A stretch of 64,000 nucleotides of DNA from Theionarchaea archaeon (GTDB lineage: Archaea > Methanobacteriota_B > Thermococci > Methanofastidiosales > SZ-28-30). The stretch is from assembly GCA_018992685.1 (NCBI GenBank), contig JACVGT010000018.1:1-64000 (forward strand), read 5' to 3'. Below the pieces are notes generated by a model. It saw nothing but the letters and a program-made list of their open reading frames with translations, did not search any database and had not been told where the DNA came from. This document shows, piece by piece, positions 48,302 to 56,793 of this stretch. Each line of letters begins with the position of its first letter. Positions within the stretch are counted from its first letter, which is position 1. A program made the translations under genes and the position numbers.

Positions 48302-50026
48302 ATGAAATCTGCTCAAGATCTTGGTAGAGAGCTCCAGAGAATCGCCGGAAGAGGATACAAAGCATACAGGAGCATACAGGGTGTATATGACTTTGCAAGG
48401 TATGTCCTCTTGATAGATTATGTCCAGGGAGATCCTTTTGCGTCTCCAAGTAGAATCAGGGTGCGAATCCCTCAACATGTGGCTCAATTTCCTGATAATA
48501 CATTCAACACAAAAAGCAGAGAAGTGGCCCTACGGGACTATGTAACCCGAGCATTTTATTCTGCTTCCAAGAAATTCTGTAGAGGGAGGCGTGGAACGGG
48601 CAAGAGTGGAATCATATCCATTGACCGGCCTGGCCAGGAAGTGCTGGAGAGAACCTCAGCATTCATCACGCCTGACTATGTGGAGATACGGTTTGTCATG
48701 GGTCTGCCTGCATTCGGCAGGAGAATTGCAGGAACCCATTGCCACGCCATGTTCTTTGAAGAACTTCCCAGAATAGTGGAATCCGTGCAGTTTGGTGCTC
48801 TGGATAGGGAAAGGCTGTATGAACATCTTTCCACTGTTGAGGATGCAGATTTTCTCAGGGACACGCTTTCTTGCATGGGGCTGGTGGGTTTTGTGGCTGA
48901 TGGTTCTGTTCTTCCTCGGGTCAGTGGTGTGGATCCACGACCTTTGACAGAGAAGGTGGTTCCTTTCAGGTCTCCGGATTCTCTGAGGAGAGAGGTTGAT
49001 CTACCGAACAAGGGTATAATTACAGGGATGGGGGTCCCTGAAGGGGTGACCTTGGTTGTGGGAGGAGGGTACCATGGGAAGTCCACACTCCTGAATGCCA
49101 TAGAGCTGGGTGTGTATGACCACATTCCAGGGGACGGGAGAGAGTTTGTGGTTTCCAATTTTGATACTGTCAAGATACGGGCCGAGGACGGGAGACGCAT
49201 TGAAAAAGTAGATATTTCCCCATTTATTGGTGATTTGCCTTTTGGACAGAGTACGAAATGTTTTTCAACAGAAAATGCATCTGGAAGTACGTCCCAAGCA
49301 GCCAATATCATGGAAGCACTGGAAGTGGGCGCCGAGGTTCTGATAATTGATGAGGATACGTCAGCCACCAATTTCATGATACGGGATCATAGAATGCAGG
49401 AACTGGTGTCGAAAGACAAAGAACCAATTACTCCCTTTATCGACAAGGTGGGGCAGTTACATGAGGACTATGGTGTATCGACCGTTTTGGTGATTGGTGG
49501 ATCGGGGGACTATTTTGATGTGGCAGACACAGTGATATGCATGGTTGAGTACGTGCCACAGGATGTGACGGACAAGGCACATGAGATTGCGGAGAGGTTT
49601 GAGGCTGAACGGATATCAGAGGGTGGCCAGAGATTCGGGGACATAACGGAGAGAATTCCCGTTAAGGAGAGTTTTGATGCCAGCAAAGGGAAAAGACAGG
49701 TGAAGATTTCTGCCAGAGGTATTGATACTATATTGTTCGGGATTCATGAGATTGATCTGCAAGATGTGGAGCAGTTGGTGGATGTGAGTCAGACGAGAGC
49801 AATTGGTGATGCGATCTACTATGCTACCCGGTATATGGACGGGGAGAGGACACTGAGAGATACTGTGGATGTTGTTTGCGAAGACGTACGAAAGAATCTT
49901 GATATTCTAAGTCCTGTAGCAGTGGGAAATTATGCAGCATTTAGAAGATTCGAACTTGTGGCTGCCATAAACAGATTGAGGACATTAAGAACGGCTCAGT
50001 CACGATGCAACGAAAGAAAATCTTGA
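48302..50026 (+). CDS. ABC-class ATPase of the MRB1590/PF09818 type
   Basis: 574 residues. The N-terminal part (YDFARYVLLIDYVQGDPFAS, RRGTGKSGIISIDRPGQEVL, FIMGLPAFGRRIAG-like) is typical of this family; the ATPase has Walker A VVGGGYHGKSTLL (~258), signature region FSTENASGSTSQAANIMEAL (~322) and Walker B VLIIDEDTSATNFM (~350). The family is widespread in bacteria and archaea and includes trypanosome MRB1590 of the RNA-editing complex, suggesting RNA binding. Its prokaryotic role is unknown. Full length. Confidence 0.92.
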   Translation: MKSAQDLGRELQRIAGRGYKAYRSIQGVYDFARYVLLIDYVQGDPFASPSRIRVRIPQHVAQFPDNTFNTKSREVALRDYVTRAFYSASKKFCRGRRGTGKSGIISIDRPGQEVLERTSAFITPDYVEIRFVMGLPAFGRRIAGTHCHAMFFEELPRIVESVQFGALDRERLYEHLSTVEDADFLRDTLSCMGLVGFVADGSVLPRVSGVDPRPLTEKVVPFRSPDSLRREVDLPNKGIITGMGVPEGVTLVVGGGYHGKSTLLNAIELGVYDHIPGDGREFVVSNFDTVKIRAEDGRRIEKVDISPFIGDLPFGQSTKCFSTENASGSTSQAANIMEALEVGAEVLIIDEDTSATNFMIRDHRMQELVSKDKEPITPFIDKVGQLHEDYGVSTVLVIGGSGDYFDVADTVICMVEYVPQDVTDKAHEIAERFEAERISEGGQRFGDITERIPVKESFDASKGKRQVKISARGIDTILFGIHEIDLQDVEQLVDVSQTRAIGDAIYYATRYMDGERTLRDTVDVVCEDVRKNLDILSPVAVGNYAAFRRFELVAAINRLRTLRTAQSRCNERKS

Positions 50027-50080
50027 GGTCATGAACAGGTTGTGGATGAACTGACTCTGAACAATGTTCTTGATCAGAGT

Positions 50081-50641
50081 CTACCCTTCTCTTGGTTTAC
50101 AAATGACCTCCAGAACCCTCGTGTCAAAGAAGTTTTGCGAATGTGAAGGCATCATAACAACTGCCGTATCAGCCCCCCGTCCTGTCCCTCCAATTACTAC
50201 AACCTCTTCTCCCGCAGGTGTCAACCCAGAATCCAATGCCATGACAGCAATCTCCACACACACCTTCATCCCCTGAGAAAACATTCGCAATGTATCAGCA
50301 ACTATATCGGAAAACGTCCCCGTACCATACCTGTTTCTCACTCCTCTATTCAATCCTGCCAGCAGGTGCGTGGTAGTAAGAATTTTTGCTCCCTTCTTCA
50401 TCAGTTCATCTCTGTCTGCTTCAAACTCATCTCCTCCTTCCTTTTTGAACCCCATAGAATGAGTCACACACACCACATAAACATCAGGATTCAACTCCAT
50501 GACCCTCTCAATCGTATAACCCGTGGTAGATGCAACTACCACATACCTAATATCCAACTCTTCAGCTCTCTTCAGAGCCAGGTCAATACATTTCTCAGTA
50601 TTGTCTCTTCCTATCTGGTCAAAATATTCTGCACTCATCAT
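50081..50641 (-). CDS. Pyruvate kinase C-terminal-domain-like protein
   Basis: 186 residues forming only the alpha/beta PK-C domain: AEELDIRYVVVASTTGYTIE, YVVCVTHSMGFKKEGGDEFE, LTPAGEEVVVIGGTGRGADT. Stand-alone versions are common in archaea; lacking the catalytic barrel they cannot be pyruvate kinase and may bind a nucleotide or sugar phosphate. ATGA overlap with the Nip7-like gene makes it the last gene of a four-gene operon. Confidence 0.82.
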   Translation of the reverse strand: MMSAEYFDQIGRDNTEKCIDLALKRAEELDIRYVVVASTTGYTIERVMELNPDVYVVCVTHSMGFKKEGGDEFEADRDELMKKGAKILTTTHLLAGLNRGVRNRYGTGTFSDIVADTLRMFSQGMKVCVEIAVMALDSGLTPAGEEVVVIGGTGRGADTAVVMMPSHSQNFFDTRVLEVICKPREG

Positions 50642-51129
50642 ATCACTTCCTTTTGACCTTTTTTGCCGTGCCTTCCCCTCTTCCCTCTCAAATAAAAACC
50701 TTTGTCCACTACATTTTTCAACATATCACCATCAAACCTCCCCAGCCCCAGAACTTCTCCACGTTCATTTACAACCACCCGAATGCCTTCTTCTCTCCCT
50801 TTCACGATATTCCCTGCAAAGACATCTCTCCCATAGCTGAACAACTTCTCCCCCTCCTCAGAAATAGCAGTCTTCGCATTCGTGACTCCAGAAAGCAGGC
50901 CAGCCAGTTCAACGGAGGGCTCAAATTCCTCATTCACAGTCCCTATCTCTACACCCAGACAATACGGTGTGACTCCTATCTTCCGTGCTGTCTTAAGAAC
51001 ATCTCCACTCACAAGATACATCCTCTTCCCTATAGCCACCAAAACTCCATCCAACGCCTTACAATCTACCTGTAGCTGCATCAAGTAACTTTCGAGAATA
51101 ATCCGTTCCTCACTGCTCACAATCCTCAT
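50638..51129 (-). CDS. Nip7-like ribosome-biogenesis protein with PUA domain
   Basis: About 163 residues from ATG 51129 (MRIVSSEERIILESYLMQLQ); longer readings to 51219 add a Lys/Arg-rich piece and are less likely, though they would abut the upstream stop. The C-terminal PUA domain is clear (TNAKTAISEEGEKLFSYGRD, GIRVVVNERGEVLGLGRF), and the N-terminal domain fits archaeal Nip7, which binds rRNA during large-subunit maturation. Cytosolic, in operon with YkgJ-like and PK-C genes. Confidence 0.78.
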   Translation of the reverse strand: MRIVSSEERIILESYLMQLQVDCKALDGVLVAIGKRMYLVSGDVLKTARKIGVTPYCLGVEIGTVNEEFEPSVELAGLLSGVTNAKTAISEEGEKLFSYGRDVFAGNIVKGREEGIRVVVNERGEVLGLGRFDGDMLKNVVDKGFYLRGKRGRHGKKGQKEVI

Positions 51130-51222
51130 TTTCCTCCCTGTTCTCCTCTTCATTCTGTCCCTTCCTTTTCCTTTCCCTTTCCTGTTCCTGTTCCACTGTC
51201 CGCTGTCCTGTCTCCTCACTAT

Positions 51223-51798
51223 TCAATCACTCTCCTTCTCTTCTGGTTCCTCCTCCTCATAATCTATATACCACCCAATCAGAGCCTCCAGATCAGTTGC
51301 GAACACCTCATTTCGTAATACCAGTGCATCCCTCCTGATTTCCTCAAGATCAACAAGTTTCCCCCTGCCAACTCCCTTGCATGAAACATCTACGTACACA
51401 AAGGCGCTACTCCCATCATCCAGCTCTATGTTCTTCCCTTCTTCCTTCGTTAAAGGATAATCTGAAACACAGATGGGATACAGACGACAGACCAGTGGTT
51501 TGTCCTCCTGGATAGTACACATCCCATCTCTCAGAAAGACACAGCCTGAATCCCATTCTCTCCTATCCAGAACTAACTTCCTCTCCCCAAATATCACCAC
51601 AAAATCCTTTGGATCTCTGTATCTGGAAATTCTCTTTATGTCCTCGCAAGTCAAGGGAATACTCCTGGAACAGCAGCACTCACCACACATGACACATTCA
51701 AACCGGTGATCCTCAAAGGGGGACAGTACCTCTTTCATTGTCACGCGTAGCTCCTCACACTTAAACACTTTTTCACTGTCAGTCAGAATGTCAGTCAC
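51223..51798 (-). CDS. YkgJ-family cysteine cluster protein
   Basis: 191 residues with the family metal-binding pattern: FECVMCGECCCSRSIPLT (~34), then DSGCVFLRDGMCTIQEDKPL and VCRLYPICVSDYP. The eight conserved cysteines are thought to bind zinc or an iron-sulfur cluster. The C-terminus is acidic. ATGA overlap with the DUF457-like gene; the Nip7 reading follows directly. Confidence 0.85.
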   Translation of the reverse strand: MTDILTDSEKVFKCEELRVTMKEVLSPFEDHRFECVMCGECCCSRSIPLTCEDIKRISRYRDPKDFVVIFGERKLVLDRREWDSGCVFLRDGMCTIQEDKPLVCRLYPICVSDYPLTKEEGKNIELDDGSSAFVYVDVSCKGVGRGKLVDLEEIRRDALVLRNEVFATDLEALIGWYIDYEEEEPEEKESD

Positions 51799-52652
51799 GA
51801 AATCGGGATTTTCCTTCCTGCAGTCATCATGTACAGACTGTCGTCCTCCTCGTCATAGTACAGGGTAAACAGTCTGCTGGATCTGGGAAACAAATAGCTT
51901 CTGGCATCTCGTATTATGACATGCCTGTTCTCTCGAGAGTATGTGGGATATTCCAGAAAATGAGAGGTCATTGCTCCCTGAATCTTTGCATTGATTTTCT
52001 CTGCTAGCTCAAAATCTATCCCTTGACTCATCCGTGGAGCCTCAATGGTATGAGTCCTTCCCAGTACGTCCACCTTTCCTACCGTATAATCAGATCCCAC
52101 ATTGCAGAACACATAGGTAAAGTTCCCCATGGGTTCCAGGTTGGGGTAGGCGAGCCTGGTCCTCAACAAGAACCGCACTCCAATGTACCCAAAAAAGGCA
52201 GAAAAGGCCACTAATGGAGTAACAGAAACAAATCCGGATACACCCACTGCTAGACTCAAAATTGTCAAGGGGATATCAAAGATAGTCATCAATCCAAGGG
52301 AATATCTCTTGTCAGAAAAGGGTAGAAATGGGGATACACCCCAAGCAGTGACATAGTCCGTAAATATATGTAGTGCAAACCCACTGAGAATAATCACGGA
52401 GAATAGTGGGTTGATTACCAGGACCGCTGCAGATACCACAAGGGCAAATATCAGCGTGTGAGTGATCCCCCGGTGGGTGAATAATTGGGAGACTTTTGAA
52501 CGAGACCGTCTGCGGACTTGAGAGAAGATCAGCACGAAATCTATGTCCTGTATGGCTCCCAAGAGCCCCAGGAGCAAGGCTTCCAGTCCTTCAAACCCAC
52601 ACAAGTACGCTATTCCTACGCCCAGAAAGTAGTGGATAAATGCTGCGGCCAT
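51795..52652 (-). CDS. DUF457/YdjM-like membrane metal-dependent hydrolase family protein
   Basis: About 285 residues from ATG 52652; a TATA box 26 bp upstream (52672-52683) makes this leaderless start convincing and excludes a longer reading through the tRNA gene. Several helices and the family motifs are visible: LGLLGAIQDIDFVLIF, LFTHRGITHTLIFALVV, ALHIFTDYVTAWGVSP. His and Asp residues here may bind metal in the membrane. The last ~110 residues are a soluble tail (MSQGIDFELAEKINAKIQGA). First gene of the operon that continues with YkgJ, Nip7 and PK-C. Confidence 0.82.
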   Translation of the reverse strand: MAAAFIHYFLGVGIAYLCGFEGLEALLLGLLGAIQDIDFVLIFSQVRRRSRSKVSQLFTHRGITHTLIFALVVSAAVLVINPLFSVIILSGFALHIFTDYVTAWGVSPFLPFSDKRYSLGLMTIFDIPLTILSLAVGVSGFVSVTPLVAFSAFFGYIGVRFLLRTRLAYPNLEPMGNFTYVFCNVGSDYTVGKVDVLGRTHTIEAPRMSQGIDFELAEKINAKIQGAMTSHFLEYPTYSRENRHVIIRDARSYLFPRSSRLFTLYYDEEDDSLYMMTAGRKIPIS

Positions 52653-52671
52653 GGTTGAGAAAATTTTCTCT

Positions 52672-52683
52672 CTCTTAAATAGG
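52672..52683 (-). promoter_or_regulatory. TATA box of the DUF457-Nip7 operon
   Basis: CCTATTTAAGAG on the minus strand, 26 bp from ATG 52652. It sits between the tRNA-Gln 3' end and the operon. Confidence 0.6.
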
Positions 52684-52700
52684 TTTGCGCAGTAGAATAG

Positions 52701-52773
52701 TAGCCGGGCCCGGCTTCGAACCGGGGTCGCGGGGTCCAAAGCCCCACAGGATTGTCCCCTACCCTACCCGGCT
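52701..52773 (-). tRNA. tRNA-Gln (anticodon TTG)
   Basis: AGCCGGG (52773-52767) pairs with CCCGGCT (52708-52702); discriminator A at 52701, no CCA. The anticodon loop is CTTTGGA within the stem TGGGG/CCCCG, giving anticodon TTG. The T arm CCCGG-TTCGAAG-CCGGG is intact. The D-arm GGGTAGGGGACAATCC matches the usual archaeal Gln layout. No intron. Confidence 0.92.
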
Positions 52774-52872
52774 TTGGCAGAAATGTTTCGCTCTGAAGGC
52801 TTAAAAGGTTTGCCTCTTGCACTCTAAAATCAATCCTTCTCACCCAAAAAATCACTCATGTTGTCTCCTCGT

Positions 52873-53028
52873 TTATCCACCGAGTTTCGGATTTGTAAAC
52901 TCCGTCTGATTTACGGTGGATAATTTGGAACCCTGGATCTGGAGAGTTCTTGTGCCATGGGTTCTGAACGATCCATGTTGAGTCTTTCCGGGAAAACTGG
53001 ATATTCTTATTTATCCACCGAGATTCGA
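52873..53028. repeat. Three copies of TTATCCACCG, two as an inverted repeat
   Basis: TTATCCACCG at 52873-52882 faces CGGTGGATAA at 52914-52923; a third copy at 53011-53020 shares a longer stretch with the first (TTATCCACCGAGATTCGAAT against TTATCCACCGAGTTTCGGAT). Inside the first pair AGTTT and AAACT pair again. The segment lies between the 3' end of the M29 gene and the tRNA-Gln 5' end, in the 270-bp space that has no gene. It could be a terminator, a regulator site or a small mobile repeat. Confidence 0.5.
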
Positions 53029-53043
53029 ATTCACTGGTCTGGA

Positions 53044-54138
53044 TTACTGGATGAGTTCGCCATCTTCCATGATGACAGTACCATCAACTTTGACTGTGGG
53101 GCGCAACATCACTAGATCCCAGTGAAGGCTTGATTCATTCTCCCCTCCGAATTCCCTGTTCTCTCCCAGAGCAATGTGTATCGTTCCAATAATCTTCTCG
53201 TCAGTTATCACATATCCTGTAGGTCGAGTTATCTCGGGATTCAGTCCGATGCCAAGCTCCCCGATAACATCTTTCTGGCCATGAGAGTGAGAGAGAACAC
53301 CTTTGAACAGGTCCTCATTTTCCTGGCAGGTTACCGAGACCACCTTCCCATCCTTGAAGATACAGTCGATCCCCCTAATTTTTTCTCCTTTGTAGAAAGC
53401 AACATCAAAATATGCTCTTCCCTGGGCAGATGATTCTATAGGGGCACAGAAAACTTCCCCAGCAGGTAGATTATTGCCAATATCTCCCATAGATATATCC
53501 TCCTCAGAGATAATCCCATCATCGATGAAAACTGGCCTTCCTGCAATCTGAAATTGTAGATCTGTCTTTTCCGTGGTGATGTGTACAGTGTGGCCATTTC
53601 TCAGTAGGTCAGCCACAGCCTTTCCTCTGGTGTACAATTCCTGGTAGTCAGTGGTTACTGCTTTCCAGAACATGTCATGAAATTCCTCGTAACGGACCCC
53701 ATACATCTCTGCTTTTTCTGGAGTTGGAAATCCCATTCCTGTCCATCTGACCTTTCTTTCCAGTAAGATGTTGTTGATAGGTAGGCGTGATTTCCTCTGG
53801 GCTCCAATTCTCTCCTCCGGTACTGATTGGAAAATTCTGGGATCCTCAGTCCTGTCAAGAAAGATCTGACCATCCACGAATCGAGCTAGTTCCAGGGTGG
53901 ATTTTGGCGGGGTCTCCAGAAAGTCAGTGTCGGGCTCCAGGAGCAGCCTCGTGGTCAGTCGGTCAGTGTAGGGAGTAAGGACAAAATGAGCATTCTGTCT
54001 GGAAATTGCCACAGCCAAATCTTCCATAAGCTCAAAGCAGAACAGCCCTCCAGCAATCCATATGATCTCCCCCGCCCTGACCCTCATACACTGGGTCACA
54101 ATCGTCTCCGCTACTGAATCCAGATCTACGTTAATCAT
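53044..54138 (-). CDS. M29-family (thermophilic) aminopeptidase
   Basis: 364 residues, the usual length for the family. Motifs: PAGEVFCAPIESSAQGRAYF, ELGIGLNPEITRPTGY, and GTIHIALGENREFGG with NESSLHWDLV at the end, which supply the dinuclear metal ligands (Glu, His, His, Asp). The N-terminus (VAETIVTQCMRVRAGEIIWI) fits too. A cytosolic metallo-aminopeptidase releasing N-terminal residues from peptides. Transcribed alone. Confidence 0.92.
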   Translation of the reverse strand: MINVDLDSVAETIVTQCMRVRAGEIIWIAGGLFCFELMEDLAVAISRQNAHFVLTPYTDRLTTRLLLEPDTDFLETPPKSTLELARFVDGQIFLDRTEDPRIFQSVPEERIGAQRKSRLPINNILLERKVRWTGMGFPTPEKAEMYGVRYEEFHDMFWKAVTTDYQELYTRGKAVADLLRNGHTVHITTEKTDLQFQIAGRPVFIDDGIISEEDISMGDIGNNLPAGEVFCAPIESSAQGRAYFDVAFYKGEKIRGIDCIFKDGKVVSVTCQENEDLFKGVLSHSHGQKDVIGELGIGLNPEITRPTGYVITDEKIIGTIHIALGENREFGGENESSLHWDLVMLRPTVKVDGTVIMEDGELIQ

Positions 54139-54335
54139 GACCTGAAATTCTCTTTTCCATTATAACTCTTTCCTCTGCATTCACTACGCTGCCATTTACA
54201 GGATGACCCACGAGAGTGTATGCTGCAGCAGAACGCGAGAAAACAGATTATGACAGGTATAGAAATGAGTTTCCCATTCAGCTGTGACCGAAAAGCTTTT
54301 TAGCTCATTGGTTTAAAGCCTCTCAGGTGATGCTT

Positions 54336-54590
54336 ATGGCAGAGATTATCAAGGAAATCTGCGAATCTCTGGAAGAATCTGTAGTGCAGGACCCTTCAGT
54401 ACCCAGAAACATAAGAAAAGCGGCTTCGGAAGCCATAGAACACCTAAGAAACCAAACCCAGTCAAGAAAGGTAAGGGCCCATTCTGCCACTGAGATACTA
54501 GATGAAATATCGAATGATCCTAATATGCCCATGCATACAAGAACGATTATCTGGCAGGTTCTCACTGAATTGGAGCGAATAGAAGATTAG
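54336..54590 (+). CDS. UPF0147 family protein
   Basis: 84 residues. MAEIIKEICESLEESVVQDP, VPRNIRKAASEAIEHL, ILDEISNDPNMPMHTRTIIW are the family sequence; it is an archaea-specific small helical protein of unknown function. ATG 54336 is chosen because AGGTGA lies at 54325-54330; ATG 54330 overlaps it. Confidence 0.93.
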   Translation: MAEIIKEICESLEESVVQDPSVPRNIRKAASEAIEHLRNQTQSRKVRAHSATEILDEISNDPNMPMHTRTIIWQVLTELERIED

Positions 54591-54641
54591 ACTAATATCG
54601 ACATTCGACGTATATCTACTCGTTTTCCGTCACTGGAAACC

Positions 54642-54649
54642 TTTAAATA
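54642..54649 (+). promoter_or_regulatory. TATA box of the coiled-coil membrane protein operon
   Basis: TTTAAATA centred 26 bp before ATG 54672. It shows the start to be 54672, not 54651, and predicts a leaderless transcript. Confidence 0.65.
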
Positions 54650-54671
54650 GATGGCTGCATCTTGTAAATAC

Positions 54672-55409
54672 ATGGAAGATATACCGTTATTCGGAAACGA
54701 GAGCACAAGAGCTCATAAGACAAAAGACGAAAAGCTCTATTATACAGACCAAGAGATCACGTCTAGAGAGAAGACCACTCGAAAGGCTCTCTATGTCCTG
54801 ACAGCTCTCGTGGTGGCCTGTGCTGCAGTCTTTGGCTACCTGTCCTACAACAGCTACGTCAATGACATCAGCATGTCACAACAAATATCAGATTTATCAT
54901 TAAGTATGCAATCAAGCTTCGCTGTTCTCTCTGAAAGTGTTGAAGCTCTAGGAAGAAGAATTACAGGATTAGAAGAAAGAACTACGCAGCTGGAGCAGGA
55001 TACAGCTGAGAACAGAGCTGAAATTGAGAAAACACAGAAAGAAGTCACCGATATCAAGAGCACTCAGGAAGAAATGCAGCAGCTTCAGATCACAGCTGAA
55101 GACTCTGAGCAGATTGCTCTGAACTGGGTGGCGGCAAATATTCAGGGTATAACCATTCCTCACCGGGAGTGGGACTTCAAGAACGGGAAGTACTATGTAT
55201 ATACGTTTTCTGTTGACAGTACCTCCTCTGCCAAAAGGGTAGAGGAAGAAATTGTCTCAGTGACTGAAACGGATGAAGGATTCCTGGTAAAAATGATTTT
55301 AACCTTTAAAGGGTTTACCTTCACCAATGACAAGCTCCACTGGGAAGTTGGAATTCTAGTGGACTACAAGGGGATCGCCACGCAAAAGTATATAAACTTC
55401 GCGTATTAG
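54672..55409 (+). CDS. Membrane protein with external coiled coil
   Basis: 245 residues from the leaderless ATG 54672 (MEDIPLFGNES). One membrane helix (~36-58, ALYVLTALVVACAAVFGYL), then a coiled coil at ~75-140 (VEALGRRITGLEERTTQLEQ, NRAEIEKTQKEVTDIKSTQE), then a beta-rich C-terminal domain (WDFKNGKYYVYTFSVDSTSS, GFLVKMILTFKGFTFTNDKL). Topology suggests the coil and domain lie outside. No family recognised. It is followed after 8 bases by the exported 134-residue protein, so they form one operon. Confidence 0.7.
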   Translation: MEDIPLFGNESTRAHKTKDEKLYYTDQEITSREKTTRKALYVLTALVVACAAVFGYLSYNSYVNDISMSQQISDLSLSMQSSFAVLSESVEALGRRITGLEERTTQLEQDTAENRAEIEKTQKEVTDIKSTQEEMQQLQITAEDSEQIALNWVAANIQGITIPHREWDFKNGKYYVYTFSVDSTSSAKRVEEEIVSVTETDEGFLVKMILTFKGFTFTNDKLHWEVGILVDYKGIATQKYINFAY

Positions 55410-55417
55410 AGTGCCGC

Positions 55418-55822
55418 ATGAAGCATGCAATGTTGGCGCTGCTGGTATTTTCACTCGCGGTGACAGGTGGTCTGGAGAGGAGCTTTTTCCTGGCAGACGA
55501 CACGCCCATTTGCCTCGTAGTAGTAGCAGATGATGCCAGCTTTGATGATCTGTTGACTGCAGCCCAGATTGCAAAAGAGATCGTGGATCTGGCTGGAAGT
55601 GGATGTCCTTTTTCACTTATTCGGTTTGAAGAGGAGATATCCAAGGAGGATACGGCAAAGTACAACCTTGTCGTACTGGGCGAGATTGATCTGAACCTCA
55701 AGGGGGATCCTGCAGAGGTTGCAGATGGACTGTTGCTGTACGAGAATCCTTTTGGAACGAAAAGACACGTGCTGGTGGTTGAGAACGCTCAATCGCTGCT
55801 TGATTTGCTTCAGGATCTATAA
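55418..55822 (+). CDS. Exported alpha/beta protein
   Basis: 134 residues with a signal peptide (MLALLVFSLAVTGG). The rest is a small alpha/beta domain (CLVVVADDASFDDLLTAAQI, KYNLVVLGEIDLNL, HVLVVENAQSLLDLL). The segment ASFDDLLTAAQIAKEI resembles modules seen in archaeal S-layer-type proteins, but that is only an impression. Second gene of the operon with the coiled-coil membrane protein, with T-rich terminators directly behind. Confidence 0.6.
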   Translation: MKHAMLALLVFSLAVTGGLERSFFLADDTPICLVVVADDASFDDLLTAAQIAKEIVDLAGSGCPFSLIRFEEEISKEDTAKYNLVVLGEIDLNLKGDPAEVADGLLLYENPFGTKRHVLVVENAQSLLDLLQDL

Positions 55823-55829
55823 TCCTCTT

Positions 55830-55867
55830 TACATTTTTTTTTCATTCATCTGCTTTACATTTTTTTC
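55830..55867 (+). terminator. Two T-tract terminators
   Basis: ATTTTTTTTT at ~55832-55842 and TTTTTT at ~55861-55866 follow the stop codon at 55822 within 45 bases. Confidence 0.6.
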
Positions 55868-55967
55868 ATTCTGCCTTTTCCTGTGGAGAATTGCTGGCAG
55901 CCAGTTACAGCTTTTGAATCATTTGATGATAGAAACTTTTTTCAGTTCCCACAGATCTTAGATTGTA

Positions 55968-56753
55968 ATGATTGAAAACACATTTATTCTCCTGGATGGG
56001 ATAGGTGAGGTAACAGAACGGAACTTGTGGCGGAATGACGTAGTAACCTGGGAAGATTTCCTGTCCATGCGAAGGATTGAGAAGATGTCTGTCATAAGAA
56101 AGAAGAAGTATGATGGCCAGTTGATGAAGGCTCAGGACAGACTCGAAAAGGGAAATTCTGCTTATTTTTCGCGTAAATTGCACTACAAAGAACACTGGCG
56201 ATTATACGAAAAGTGGAAAGAGGAAACGTGTTTTCTGGATATTGAGACCATGGGGCTGTATCACGGAATCACCGTGGTAGGAATCTACTCCAGTAAGGGG
56301 TACAGAAGTTTTGTGAGGGGGATAAACCTGGAAAAGGGTCTCCTGGAAGAGGAACTCAGGCAGTACAAGATTCTTGCAACATTTTATGGGAGAGCTTTTG
56401 ACATGCCCTTCATTGAAAGGGAACTTGGAATCTGTGTGGATGTACCCCACATTGACCTCTGCTTTACGGGGAAGAAAATCGGATTGAAGGGCGGACTGAA
56501 AAAGGTGGAAGTACAGGTAGGTATTTCAAGAGAAGAAGATGTATGTGGACTTGATGGGCTGGATGCAGTGAGACTGTGGAACCTGTACACCAGGGGGGAT
56601 GAAGAAGCACTGGACCTCCTCATCAGATATAACGAGGCAGACACAGTGAATCTGAAAACGCTGGCAGATATCATGTACAACCGGTTGAAAGAGGAGACCT
56701 TCTTGCGGTGGCAGGCAGGTTCCGATAGAGAAGGGGTTCTTCTGAGAGGATGA
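55968..56753 (+). CDS. YprB-like RNase H-fold exonuclease
   Basis: 261 residues. The N-terminus has a helical piece (LLDGIGEVTERNLWRNDVVT) that looks like a helix-hairpin-helix. The DEDD-type exonuclease domain follows: FLDIETMGL (~89, D and E), ATFYGRAFDMPFIERELGI (~130), HIDLCF (~155) and YNEADTVNLKTLADIM (~225). A cytosolic 3'-5' nuclease on DNA or RNA; substrate unknown. Followed by the class II amidotransferase after 40 bases. Confidence 0.85.
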   Translation: MIENTFILLDGIGEVTERNLWRNDVVTWEDFLSMRRIEKMSVIRKKKYDGQLMKAQDRLEKGNSAYFSRKLHYKEHWRLYEKWKEETCFLDIETMGLYHGITVVGIYSSKGYRSFVRGINLEKGLLEEELRQYKILATFYGRAFDMPFIERELGICVDVPHIDLCFTGKKIGLKGGLKKVEVQVGISREEDVCGLDGLDAVRLWNLYTRGDEEALDLLIRYNEADTVNLKTLADIMYNRLKEETFLRWQAGSDREGVLLRG

Positions 56754-56793
56754 CGAGACAACTATTATAAACAGAGGGTACCAGGATGAATCG

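Noticed and set aside
50061..50075. TGAACAATGTTC as another copy of the exported-protein promoter motif
   Set aside because: Only the first eight bases agree and no TTTTTAT follows.
50366..51088. Several plus-strand ORFs opposite the PK-C and Nip7-like genes
   Set aside because: Antisense shadows; the minus-strand genes have recognisable domains and ATGA coupling.
52653..52739. N-terminal extension of the DUF457-like protein
   Set aside because: It would read through the 3' part of tRNA-Gln and the TATA box; the leaderless ATG 52652 explains the start.
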